DNA of 34,175 nt from Pseudomonadota bacterium. GTDB lineage: Bacteria; Pseudomonadota; Alphaproteobacteria; GCA-2731375. The translations under genes and the position numbers were made by a program. The DNA lies in NCBI GenBank assembly GCA_027623205.1, contig JAQBYC010000046.1:1-34175 (forward strand), written 5' to 3'. Positions 15,458 through 23,679 of this stretch are shown here, piece after piece. Each line of letters begins with the position of its first letter. Position 1 is the first letter of the stretch. Under the pieces are notes generated by a model that saw only the letters and a program-made list of their open reading frames with translations, did no database searches and was not told where the DNA came from.

Positions 15458-16258
15458 ATGAAGCGAATCTTGATTGTTGTCGACGGCAGCGCCAACGATG
15501 CCGACTCTCTGTCCTGCGCCAGGAATATGGCCGCTCTGACAGGCGCCCAATTGACCGTTGCCCACGCGCTTGTCTCGAACCAGACACTTGTGGGGTTTGG
15601 CGAATTCATTTTCGCCGCGCCTGAAAGCGACCGCTCCAACCGGAACGAAACCCAGGCCAGGGCGGCCTTTGACTCGGTCTGTGGCGATCTTCCAGGCGCA
15701 CGGTTTCTGACCTACAATGCCAGTTGCGACACCATTACCGCCGCCCTTGGGCATGCCCATGATCTGATCATGGTGGAACGGCTGTCCGGTGAAGATGGAC
15801 CCGAAGCCAGCAATCTGAATGCTGCCTTGTTCAACACGGGACGCCTGGTGTTTCTCGTACCTCCCAGAGCAACCAATGGCCCCATCGGGCGGGCCGCAAT
15901 CGCCTGGAATGGCTCGGCACAGACCGCCAGAGCCATCAAGTCCGCCCTGCCCTTGTTGCAGATGGCTCAGGCTGTTGTGCTTTTAACAGGCAGTGGCGCA
16001 GGCCAGGTGGCGGTGGAACCCCTGTTGGAGTACCTTGCCGCCTACGATCTGTCTCCCAGCGTGCAAGGTTATGATTCTGAACGGCTAACAGCCCGCGCCC
16101 GAGGCCGCGCCCTGATCGCAGCCGCCAGTCAGGCCGGCGCCGACCTTTTGGTCATGGGCGCTTTTGGCGAAAGCCAGGCAGGCGCCCTCGCGGGACTGGG
16201 CCGTGCAACACGCAAAGTTGTCACCGCGGCACTGATCCCGGTTTTGCTGCAAAGTTAG
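15458..16258 (+). CDS. Universal stress protein, tandem Usp domains
   Basis: The 266-residue protein has two UspA-like halves, about 1-135 and 140-266. The first opens MKRILIVVDGSANDADSL, and the second opens RAAIAWNGSAQTARAIKSALPLL and ends GADLLVMGAFGESQAGALAGLGRATRKVV. The ATP motif of the second half (usually G-x2-G-x9-G-S/T) is altered, with GRAT at the end, so nucleotide binding is uncertain. Such proteins are cytoplasmic stress-related dimers. It is followed after 10 bases by an SDR gene, so they probably share a transcript. It has a long leader with two palindromes. Confidence 0.85.
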   Translation: MKRILIVVDGSANDADSLSCARNMAALTGAQLTVAHALVSNQTLVGFGEFIFAAPESDRSNRNETQARAAFDSVCGDLPGARFLTYNASCDTITAALGHAHDLIMVERLSGEDGPEASNLNAALFNTGRLVFLVPPRATNGPIGRAAIAWNGSAQTARAIKSALPLLQMAQAVVLLTGSGAGQVAVEPLLEYLAAYDLSPSVQGYDSERLTARARGRALIAAASQAGADLLVMGAFGESQAGALAGLGRATRKVVTAALIPVLLQS

Positions 16259-16268
16259 GAAAATCCGA

Positions 16269-17048
16269 ATGGTTCTTAAACATCAGGTCGTCCTGGTTAC
16301 CGGCGCGGGCGACGGCATCGGCGCCGCGATCAGCCACGCCATGGCCGGCGCCGGCGCGCATGTGGTCTGTGCGGATATCGACCTGGAAACAGCGCTGCGG
16401 ACCGCAGCCGCCGCGGCCAGCAGGGGCGTGGAAAGCCTTGCCCTGAGCGCGGACGTTGGCGCCGTCGATGCGATCGAGGCCATGCTGGATGCCACCATGG
16501 ATCGGTTCGGCCGGCTTGATGTCATCGTCAACAACGCCGGCATTACTCGAAAAGCCGATATCATGGACCTGACGGAAGCGGACTGGGACCGTATACATCG
16601 GGTCAATGCCAAGGGCGTGTTCTTTTGCCTGCAAGGCGCGGCGCGGCGCATGATCAATCAGGGTGGCGGGCGCATCATCAACATGGCATCGATCGCGGGG
16701 CGTGGCTACGCCGGCACCTCCAACGCCGCCTACGCGGCATCCAAAGGCGCGGTCATCGCCTTGACCAAAACGGCGGCACAGCAGTTGGGTCGGCACAACA
16801 TAACGGTCAATGCAATCTGCCCCGGCGTTACCCGTACCGCGTTGCTGGACCAAATCTTCACGACCCTGCAGGAGACCGAGGGCATCAGCAAGGCCGATGC
16901 GGAAGCCCGCGCCGCCCGCCCGATACCGTTGGGCCGGGTAAACGAGCCCGAGGATATCGCCGCCATGGCGGTTTTCCTGGCCTCGCCCGGCGCGCGCAAC
17001 ATTACGGGGCAGGCCTATAATGTGGATGGCGGCCTGATAACCAGTTAG
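16269..17048 (+). CDS. Short-chain dehydrogenase/reductase (SDR), NAD-preferring
   Basis: The 259-residue classical SDR carries TGAGDGIG (11-18), Asp36 after the second strand (favouring NAD over NADP), NNAG (88-91) and the tetrad Asn113, Ser141, Tyr155 and Lys159. PEDIAAMAVFLASPGARNITGQAYNVDGG closes the fold as in FabG-like 3-hydroxyacyl or sugar/polyol dehydrogenases. Substrate is unknown. It lies 10 bases downstream of the universal stress protein gene. A repeat-containing spacer separates it from the convergent EAL gene. Confidence 0.88.
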   Translation: MVLKHQVVLVTGAGDGIGAAISHAMAGAGAHVVCADIDLETALRTAAAAASRGVESLALSADVGAVDAIEAMLDATMDRFGRLDVIVNNAGITRKADIMDLTEADWDRIHRVNAKGVFFCLQGAARRMINQGGGRIINMASIAGRGYAGTSNAAYAASKGAVIALTKTAAQQLGRHNITVNAICPGVTRTALLDQIFTTLQETEGISKADAEARAARPIPLGRVNEPEDIAAMAVFLASPGARNITGQAYNVDGGLITS

Positions 17049-17368
17049 AGCAAATTTCATTCAATTGGATTCACTTTAGCGACCCAGGTGATTGATCCAA
17101 TTTCTCTTTTCTTAAGAGTCCGAGCATGTTTAGTCGAAACATGCTCTTGGCTGGACCGCTGTCGGCTGGTTGGTGGCGCTGATCTGGTCCCTGTCCGCCA
17201 CGCGCAGGTGATTTAATCATTGCTGATGGATTTATCCAGAATTTGTCAAATGAACGGCACAACCCAGGGCCGGCGCCGCCCCGGCTATCATCCAAACTCG
17301 ACAAAGGCGCGGAGTTTTCAGAGACCCGATAGCCTGACCAACCCGCCAGCGATTGGCTGACTTGGACG
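17049..17368. repeat. Convergent spacer with interspersed-repeat-like double hairpin
   Basis: This 320-base spacer holds no gene. Immediately after the SDR stop, AATTGGATTCAC (17063-17074) pairs with GTGA-TTG-ATCCAATT (17088-17102), giving an imperfect hairpin. About 20 bases later GAGCATGTTT (17122-17131), loop AGTCG, and AAACATGCTC (17137-17146) form a perfect 10-base stem. There is no T-run, so these are not classic terminators. The form recalls short interspersed palindromic repeats common in alphaproteobacterial genomes, but only this copy is present here. Confidence 0.45.
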
Positions 17369-19018
17369 CTAACTGGCGGCCGCGATGGGTCTGCTCTCGT
17401 TGGGGCGCCAACCGGCAATATCCTTGGTCGGCCGGCCAAACAAGTATCCCTGCGCGAAGTTTACGCCGGTTTCGTAGAGAAAGGTTGCGGACTCTTCATC
17501 CTCCACCATTTCGCCAACTGTTTCGATTTTCAAATCGATGCAAAGGGAGACAATGGAACGCATGAACGCCTTGCCTTTATCGGAGGCTTGCGCCTCTCTA
17601 ACATAAGCACCGTCGATCTTGACAAAATCGACTTCCAGAGCGCGCAGATATTGGAAGGCAGCGGAGCCTGAACCAAAATCATCCAAGCCGACCGCATGGC
17701 CCAGTTCGCGCAAGGCGCACAAAAAATTGTTGGTCGTTTCAAGATCATGGATGGTCGAGGATTCTGTTATTTCGAACTGCAACCAACTTCTCGGCGGCGA
17801 GAAATTACCTAGCAACTGAATCAATTTATTCAGGAATATCGGTGTCTCCAATGATCTGCCGGACAGATTGACCGCAATGCAAAGTTCGCGTTTCTGCGCC
17901 TTGATCGTTTCCAAAAACTGCATGACCCTACCGCACATGGCAAGATCAAAATCCATGATGATGCCCGCTTCCTCGGCGAAGGAAAGCAGCTCGAAAGGTG
18001 ACTCCTCCGTTTTACCGCCGAAACGTGCCAGTGCTTCATAATGATGCACATCCCGGCTGCTCAATCCGACTATAGGCTGGTAATGGGGCTGAAAATCGCC
18101 CGCCGTGATCATATTCTTGAAGGAGAGAATTTTGGCGCGGGTCTCATCCAGCAGGGATTTAGAGCCTTGCTGCAAATCATTGATGGTGAATTGGCCACGT
18201 CCTTCGGAAAATTTGTTAAGGGTATACAACAGCGCCTTGGCGTCGTCGAAATCAGACAACGTTTCGTCACCCAGATCAATCGAGGCGGTGTGAAGCTTGA
18301 TTCCCTCGCCTTCGGGGTCTGCTTGCAGCACCCGGTCGATGATCGTTTGTCCCAGCTGCGGTATATCCACATCCGGATCATGCACAACGCCAAACTTGTC
18401 TTTGCCGAGGCTCCCCGCCGTCTCGCCCCCGACGGCGCGGGCCTGAATATAGGCATTGATGTCGGACATCAGATTGGTCGCATCGCCCGCGCCCATGCGC
18501 TCCATTACCGCGCTCAAACCCTCCAAGTCCAGCATGGTCATGACCGCGGGGCGATCGCCCTGGCTCGACGCCTTGATGGCTTGGTAGGCGGCGTCGGCAA
18601 AACCTGTTGTGTCCATCAGCTTGGTCACGCCGGCAGAATTAGCCCGTCCCCGGTTCAGCGACAGGAACAGGCCGCCGCCATTGATGGGCAGATAGGTACC
18701 GCGTACTTCCAGGCGCATGGGTTTGCCGGAATTGTGTTTCAGATGCAGGCGCAACGGGCCACAGCGTCCCTGTTTCGCGGCCAGGTCACATCCCGCCACC
18801 ATGATGGGCCGGTCTTCCAGCAGGATCAGGTCGAGAAAATTCCGTCCAATCAGTGTTTTCTCATCCTTGCCCGTTAGTGATTTAATGGCACCGGTGGCAT
18901 AGCGAACTTTCTGCTTGCCATCCAATTCAACAAAGGCATCGGCGGCGGAAAACGCAAAGGCGACGAACCGATCCCGATCCTTTCGCATATCCTCGCTTGA
19001 TGTTTCAACTTTGCTCAT
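17369..19018 (-). CDS. PAS-degenerate GGDEF-EAL protein, probable c-di-GMP phosphodiesterase
   Basis: The 549-residue protein has an N-terminal PAS-like domain (about 20-125) and a GGDEF-like domain (about 155-285) whose active-site loop reads LGKDKFG in place of GGDEF; it is therefore probably not a cyclase. A C-terminal EAL domain spans about 295-535. The EAL domain keeps the metal and catalytic residues: Glu328 (YEALARF), Asn384, Glu416 or Glu419 (FEITES), Asp446-Asp447 (DDFGSG), Lys467, Glu503 and Gln523. It should hydrolyse c-di-GMP to pGpG in the cytoplasm, possibly sensing a ligand through PAS. No transmembrane segment is visible. It is a single gene between a convergent spacer and the glycosyltransferase pseudogene region. 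Confidence 0.88.
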   Translation of the reverse strand: MSKVETSSEDMRKDRDRFVAFAFSAADAFVELDGKQKVRYATGAIKSLTGKDEKTLIGRNFLDLILLEDRPIMVAGCDLAAKQGRCGPLRLHLKHNSGKPMRLEVRGTYLPINGGGLFLSLNRGRANSAGVTKLMDTTGFADAAYQAIKASSQGDRPAVMTMLDLEGLSAVMERMGAGDATNLMSDINAYIQARAVGGETAGSLGKDKFGVVHDPDVDIPQLGQTIIDRVLQADPEGEGIKLHTASIDLGDETLSDFDDAKALLYTLNKFSEGRGQFTINDLQQGSKSLLDETRAKILSFKNMITAGDFQPHYQPIVGLSSRDVHHYEALARFGGKTEESPFELLSFAEEAGIIMDFDLAMCGRVMQFLETIKAQKRELCIAVNLSGRSLETPIFLNKLIQLLGNFSPPRSWLQFEITESSTIHDLETTNNFLCALRELGHAVGLDDFGSGSAAFQYLRALEVDFVKIDGAYVREAQASDKGKAFMRSIVSLCIDLKIETVGEMVEDEESATFLYETGVNFAQGYLFGRPTKDIAGWRPNESRPIAAAS

Positions 19019-19106
19019 GATTTACCAAACTGTCGCGGTCAAACCGAAATTTTCTCTGACAGATTAATTTATTCGGGAAAAATGAAGTTGTTATTAACGG
19101 GCCGTT

Positions 19107-19146
19107 ATCTACAAATCTGCGGCTACATCTACAAATCTGCGGCTAC
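19107..19146. repeat. Perfect 20-bp tandem duplication
   Basis: ATCTACAAATCTGCGGCTAC occurs twice back to back (19107-19126 and 19127-19146) between the EAL gene and the glycosyltransferase remnant. It lies about 90 bases upstream of the EAL gene's start, so it could sit in its promoter region. The exact copies suggest a recent slippage event. Confidence 0.8.
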
Positions 19147-19202
19147 CGCCATGAAAACGCACGTAACCAAGGCACGCACGCGCCAACGATCAGGACGTTT
19201 CA

Positions 19203-19645
19203 TTGACCAGTCCGTCAGGTTCCGCCACCAGGCCGCGGCATTGGCGATGGTTTCGCATTGCCGGACGTCTGTTATGGCTGGAACTGGTCGGCGGCTATGC
19301 CCTGATCGGCCTGTATATCTTCATCCAACGTCTGGAAGGCGCGAACCCCGGCGCGGATTTTATCAATCTATTACGCGGCATCTTTGCTCGCCCTGGCCGG
19401 CGAAGCGGCGGTGATTTTTGATTGGCAAGCCCTACGCGCGGCTCAGGTCAGTGTTATCGGCGCGCCGGTTCAATATCTGCCCTGGCTTTACCCGCCGCCA
19501 TTTCTGCTGGTTGCCGCTCCGCTGTCCGCTCTACCGTATCTTCCGGCTTTTGCGATCTGGGCAACAGGGCGAATGGTTTTACTTGGCCCAAAGGGCGCTT
19601 GCCGCCACCTCGGAGGCTGCTATTCTCCCCACAAAACTCATCCTG
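19203..19645 (+). pseudogene. Decayed N-terminal fragment of a GT87 (DUF2029) glycosyltransferase
   Basis: Three consecutive frames together spell a GT87/DUF2029-like N-terminus. The first frame (TTG start 19203, AGGACG upstream) gives a membrane segment, WLELVGGYALIGLYIFI, then NPGADFIN. After one extra base near 19371 the second frame continues YYAASLLALAGEAAVIFDW...YLPWLYPPPFLLVAAPLSALPYL. A second shift near 19570 continues EWFYLAQRALAATSEAAIL. Reading then stops, so only about 140 of the usual 400 or more residues remain. The remnant runs into the leader of the acyl-CoA ligase. Two frameshifts plus truncation make an inactive gene very likely; a sequencing error could explain one shift but not the loss of the rest. 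Confidence 0.75.
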
Positions 19646-19662
19646 CAGAAGGAAATCCGAAC

Positions 19663-21201
19663 ATGGATGTGCGCGCGTTAATGCATCGGGCCGTCAAATT
19701 CAACAGCGAACGGGTGGCCGTTATTCACGGTCAACGATGTCTCACATTTCTGCAATCCTGGCAGCGCGGCCTGCGCCTGGCCAATGCCTTGCTGGGGATG
19801 GGACTAAAGCCCGGGGACCGGGTGGGATCGCTGGAAGACAACGGGATTCCGGCAGTGGACTTCTTTGTCGCTGCTGCAGCCGCCAATCTGGTGCGCGTGC
19901 CTCTCTACCCCCGCAATCAAAAAGAAACTCATGCCCATATGCTGGGCCATACCGGTTGTCGCGTGGTGCTTGCATCACACAAATATGCCGGCGAGTTGAA
20001 TGGTCTGGTGGAAGAACTGCCGGCGCTGGAACGGGTTATCATCCACGATGACGGCTATGAGAACTGGCTGGCGCAGTATCCCGACGATGATCCCGGTATA
20101 TCCGTCGATGCCGATGACTTCTTCATAATCCGCCACACGGGCGGCACAACCGGGCTGCCCAAGGGCGTTGCCTATACCCACCGGGCCTGGCTGGCGGCGG
20201 GCCGCGATTGGACTTTTTTATTCCCTCCCATAGAACCTGGCGACAAATGCCTGCACATCGCGCCCATCAGCCACGGTTCGGGCTATCTGTTCGTGCCCAT
20301 GTGGCTCAGCGGCGCCTGCAATGTCCTGCTGGACCATTTCGATGCCACCGCCGCCATGGACTGCATCGAAAAAGAGCCGATCCAATATCTCTTTATCGTA
20401 CCGGCCATGTTGAACCTCATGAACCGGGATCCGAAAGCGGAAAACCGTGATTTTTCCAAGTTGAAATGCATGCAGGTGGGCGCCGCCCCCATCGCCGACG
20501 CGACTGCCTTAAGGGCAAGGGAGATTTTTGGTGATGTACTTTGGCAGGGCTATGGCCAGACCGAAGCGGTTCCCGTCACTATGATGGGTCCACGTCAATG
20601 GTTCGCCGAGGTTGAGGGTTCAGAACCCCTGCGCTCGTGTGGCTTGCCCCTGCCCTTTGCCGATGTGGAAATTTGGGACCAAGACAACAAGCCCCTGCCC
20701 CAGGGTGAAGAAGGACAGATCGTGTTGCGTTGCGACGGTCAGATGGCCGGCTTTTGGGAGGATGCGGAAGCCACGGCGGAACGAATGGTCGATGGATGGG
20801 TCCTGACCGGTGACATCGGCATGATCGACCGCAACGGCTATGTCTATCTGCTGGACCGGGCCGGCGATATGATCGTTTCGGGGGGCTTCAACATTTATCC
20901 AGCGGAACTGGAAAACGTCCTGTGCGACCATGCCGACGTCGTGGAAGCCGCCGTATTCGCGGTGCCTGACGAACGCTGGGGCGAAACCCCCATGGCGGTA
21001 TGCGCCATGGTAGAAGGCGCCACGGTCAGCGCCGAGGCACTGGCGCAATTGTGCGCCGATCGGTTGGGTTCCTACAAACGACCGAACAAGGTTATCTTGA
21101 CCACGGAACCATTGCCGAAAAGCGCGGTTGGAAAGATACAGCGCAAAACGCTACGCGAACCCTATTGGAAAGGGCACAAACGACGGGTGGCCGGCAATTA
21201 G
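19663..21201 (+). CDS. AMP-forming acyl-CoA synthetase / ligase
   Basis: The 512-residue enzyme belongs to the ANL superfamily. It shows the adenylation loop HTGGTTGLPKG (158-168), GYGQTEA for the carboxylate/adenine pocket, LTGDIGMIDRNGYVYLLDRAGDMIVSGG (A7/A8) and the A10 lysine in PKSAVGKIQRK. It activates a carboxylic acid to acyl-AMP and then acyl-CoA. ATG 19663 is chosen because AGAAGGA stands about 10 bases upstream and the motifs start normally; the frame is open further upstream only because it reads the pseudogene. The similarity is to medium/long-chain or aryl acid ligases; the exact acid cannot be told. Confidence 0.9.
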   Translation: MDVRALMHRAVKFNSERVAVIHGQRCLTFLQSWQRGLRLANALLGMGLKPGDRVGSLEDNGIPAVDFFVAAAAANLVRVPLYPRNQKETHAHMLGHTGCRVVLASHKYAGELNGLVEELPALERVIIHDDGYENWLAQYPDDDPGISVDADDFFIIRHTGGTTGLPKGVAYTHRAWLAAGRDWTFLFPPIEPGDKCLHIAPISHGSGYLFVPMWLSGACNVLLDHFDATAAMDCIEKEPIQYLFIVPAMLNLMNRDPKAENRDFSKLKCMQVGAAPIADATALRAREIFGDVLWQGYGQTEAVPVTMMGPRQWFAEVEGSEPLRSCGLPLPFADVEIWDQDNKPLPQGEEGQIVLRCDGQMAGFWEDAEATAERMVDGWVLTGDIGMIDRNGYVYLLDRAGDMIVSGGFNIYPAELENVLCDHADVVEAAVFAVPDERWGETPMAVCAMVEGATVSAEALAQLCADRLGSYKRPNKVILTTEPLPKSAVGKIQRKTLREPYWKGHKRRVAGN

Positions 21202-21291
21202 GTCTGCGGTTAAATACGGTCCAGCGCTGATCTCGCGGTTAGTTGACCGCTTACCGGAATAGTGCATCAAGTTGGGTCTATGTTGCCTTGA
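21202..21291. other. Short spacer, convergent, no gene
   Basis: Between the ligase stop and the microprotein stop I see only GCGGT-TAGTTG-ACCGC (near 21235-21250), a weak hairpin. No T-run follows on either strand, so termination is not demonstrated. Confidence 0.3.
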
Positions 21292-21399
21292 TTACGTCAG
21301 CAAATGCCACGTATAGGCCAAACCGCAGACCGAGATAAGCCAACCTGTTGCGATCATAAAGAAAACCGGCTGTGAATGCTCGACTGTTGACGTTTCCAT
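21292..21399 (-). CDS. 35-residue single-pass membrane microprotein, unknown function
   Basis: An ATG at 21399 opens a 35-codon frame ending in TAA at 21292-21294. AAGGAG stands eight bases before the ATG, one of the best ribosome binding sites in the window. The product has a short polar start (METSTVEHSQP) and then one hydrophobic segment (VFFMIATGWLISVCGLAYTW) of about 20 residues, ending WHLLT. This is the architecture of small accessory subunits of transporters or oxidases (CydX and MetS type), but no such partner gene adjoins and I recognise no family. It is transcribed alone on the minus strand between two plus-strand genes. Confidence 0.55.
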   Translation of the reverse strand: METSTVEHSQPVFFMIATGWLISVCGLAYTWHLLT

Positions 21400-21826
21400 A
21401 TTGACTACTCCTTGATAACAGCAATCGTTGCCCCGCCCGGCGCAGGGGTCGGCGGCACACACGGCCATGATTGCATGATCCGTGCCATTTCGACAGACAT
21501 GGCTAAATGGCCGTTTACCGCCGTTATGTTTTCTCGTGAAAACACCAAGCGTGCCAATTCGGGACATTCCTGTCCAGGGCGGTTTTTGCATTGAGAACTT
21601 GACGCACAATCCGCAATCGCAATGGGTTAGGCTGCATGGCGGCAAGTTCAAGATCATGGGCCACGAACTCAGGGCAGCCCGTGGAATTTCAACTTTGCCC
21701 ACCACACGCCTTTTATAAGGTAAAAAAAATGCCCATTGCCTGTGTCACAGGATATTTTTGGTTAGGATGGATGAGAATGACACGGTGGACTTGTCGCCGG
21801 CAAACCGGTCATAGGAAAATTCTGGC
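21400..21826. promoter_or_regulatory. Spacer upstream of microprotein and Sel1 gene, with GGACA-TTCC-TGTCC hairpin
   Basis: This gap of about 430 bases lies between the divergent microprotein and Sel1-repeat genes. I see no credible gene in it. GGACATTCCTGTCC (near 21564-21577) makes a 5-base-stem hairpin. AGGAAAA about ten bases before the Sel1 gene ATG is its likely ribosome binding site. Confidence 0.3.
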
Positions 21827-23584
21827 ATGAAGAATATTGTCCTGGCCGGCCTATTGGCAACCACTCTGGCCCTGACTTCCTGGCAGGCGCCCGACGCTGC
21901 GGATGCCCGTGATTACTTGTATGGCCAGCGCCTGTATTCCCTGGGTGACTACGCCGGCGCCCTTACCGTCTGGGAGCCCCTTGCGAAACAAGGCGATGCC
22001 AGGGCGCAATTCAGCATGGCGGTTTTGTATCTGAAGGGCCGCGGTGTCCCGCGGGACGAAGCAAAGGCAATGGATTGGGCCCGCCAGGCCGCCGAACAAG
22101 GCGACAAGCCCGGCCAAAGCCTGCTACACAGATTGCAAAAAATCGCGGCCAGGGCGACGGTCACGCCCCAACCTGAACACCACCAGATCACGGAGCAGCG
22201 CGGCACCAAAATCCAAAATACCGAGTTGGAACGTATCGAAGCGGCGGTTGGGGATATTTTGCAACAAATCGCCGGCAGGATCGCCAAGGACGGCACCTTG
22301 CGCCATGGCGGCCTGCGGGCGGCGCATTTGGCCGACGCTATCGAGGTGACGATCCCCGATATCGTGATCCGAGCGGCCGACGGCGGCGCCTTCGACATTG
22401 GCGCCGTCATCGCCCATGTGCGGCGGCTGGATGCGCGGCATGATGATATTACCTTGGCCCTGCCCGATCGCATACGCTTTCGCAAAGAGGACGGATCCAA
22501 CGGCAACATCAGCATCAAAAAGCGTCTGGCGAAGCTGCGCTGGGACCGGCAGTTGGCGACCAGCACCGAGTTTGAGTTCCGCCTGGGAGAACTGGTCTTT
22601 TCATTCGAGACCGGGGGCGAGATGGGCCGCATAGGCGAGGTTCTCGTGCAAGCTGAAGTGTTGGAAGATAAGGGCCTTTGGACAGGCCCCTTGCGCTTTG
22701 CCCTGACCAGGGTGCACATGACGAACGGCGGGGATACAACGCTGCAACTGGAACGGTTCAGTCTGGTTATGGATTTGCGCGGCTTGGACCTGCCTGCCTT
22801 TCACGAAAACCCGGGCCTGTCGCGGGCGAAAAGCCAAACCCGGGTGGGCGACAATCCGTCACTACAAGGGTTATTCGGCTTGGCTAACGGTTTCGCCCTG
22901 CGGGCCAAAATCGACAAGCTTGCCATGTGGCGTCCAATGCAAGGCGAATTCCGCCTGGCAACAGCCGATTACAGTCTGGATCTATCCAGCGATGATGGTC
23001 ATATGCTGAATCTTGCGTTGTCCGCCAGCCATTTTGGCCTCGCCAACACCGGAGGTGCCGCACCCGATGGCATGGTACCACGGGATCTGGATATTGCCCT
23101 GGCGTTGGAAAAAGTGCCTAGCGAAACCGTCATCAATGTCGGTATCGGAGCGGTGATTGAAGTCGCTTTGCTTGGTAGTTTAAGCTCCGGCCCCCAGGTT
23201 TTCCAACGCCTGCGTAAGGAATTAGGCGCCGCCGAAACGGTGTTGCGCCTAAAACGCGTCAATATCTCGGCCCAGGATTACCATATCGCCATGTCGGCCA
23301 GCTTATTGGCCGACCTGACAGCGAAAGCCGGCGTCATCGGCGACGGTGAACTGCGCATCACGGGACTGCGAAAACTGCTGGCCACCGTACAACCATACTC
23401 TGAACCGGAGTCAACCGGCGACCACAAAATCCATCCTTCAAAAACCTTGACCGCAACGGGCAAACCTATCGACGGCAGTGCCGGACGGCTGTTTAACCTT
23501 AACCTGCGGCCCGACGGACAATTGACAGTAAATGGCGATCCGGTGCTATCCCTGACACCCTTTGGCGATACAGGGACGCAATAA
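21827..23584 (+). CDS. Sel1-repeat (TPR-like) envelope protein with long C-terminal domain of unknown function
   Basis: The 585-residue product has an N-terminal signal peptide (MKNIVLAGLLATTLALTSW...) and two Sel1-like repeats (about 30-100: YSLGDYAGALTVWEPLAKQGDARAQ, then VLYLKGRGVPRDEAKAMDWARQAAEQGD). A region of about 450 residues follows, built of alternating polar and hydrophobic strands with little similarity I can name. It recalls DUF945/DUF2125-like beta-rich periplasmic proteins, but this is a guess. The Sel1 part usually mediates protein interactions. It is followed after about 95 bases by the CPA1 antiporter, and a shared role in envelope or ion homeostasis is possible but unproven. 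Confidence 0.7.
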   Translation: MKNIVLAGLLATTLALTSWQAPDAADARDYLYGQRLYSLGDYAGALTVWEPLAKQGDARAQFSMAVLYLKGRGVPRDEAKAMDWARQAAEQGDKPGQSLLHRLQKIAARATVTPQPEHHQITEQRGTKIQNTELERIEAAVGDILQQIAGRIAKDGTLRHGGLRAAHLADAIEVTIPDIVIRAADGGAFDIGAVIAHVRRLDARHDDITLALPDRIRFRKEDGSNGNISIKKRLAKLRWDRQLATSTEFEFRLGELVFSFETGGEMGRIGEVLVQAEVLEDKGLWTGPLRFALTRVHMTNGGDTTLQLERFSLVMDLRGLDLPAFHENPGLSRAKSQTRVGDNPSLQGLFGLANGFALRAKIDKLAMWRPMQGEFRLATADYSLDLSSDDGHMLNLALSASHFGLANTGGAAPDGMVPRDLDIALALEKVPSETVINVGIGAVIEVALLGSLSSGPQVFQRLRKELGAAETVLRLKRVNISAQDYHIAMSASLLADLTAKAGVIGDGELRITGLRKLLATVQPYSEPESTGDHKIHPSKTLTATGKPIDGSAGRLFNLNLRPDGQLTVNGDPVLSLTPFGDTGTQ

Positions 23585-23679
23585 ACGTAATACGGTGACG
23601 ATCTGGACTGCCGGCCCTCCACGCCATCTTTTGAGGCCGTTGCGGTGGCGGCAATCGCCACACTAGATTAAGAGCAGCC

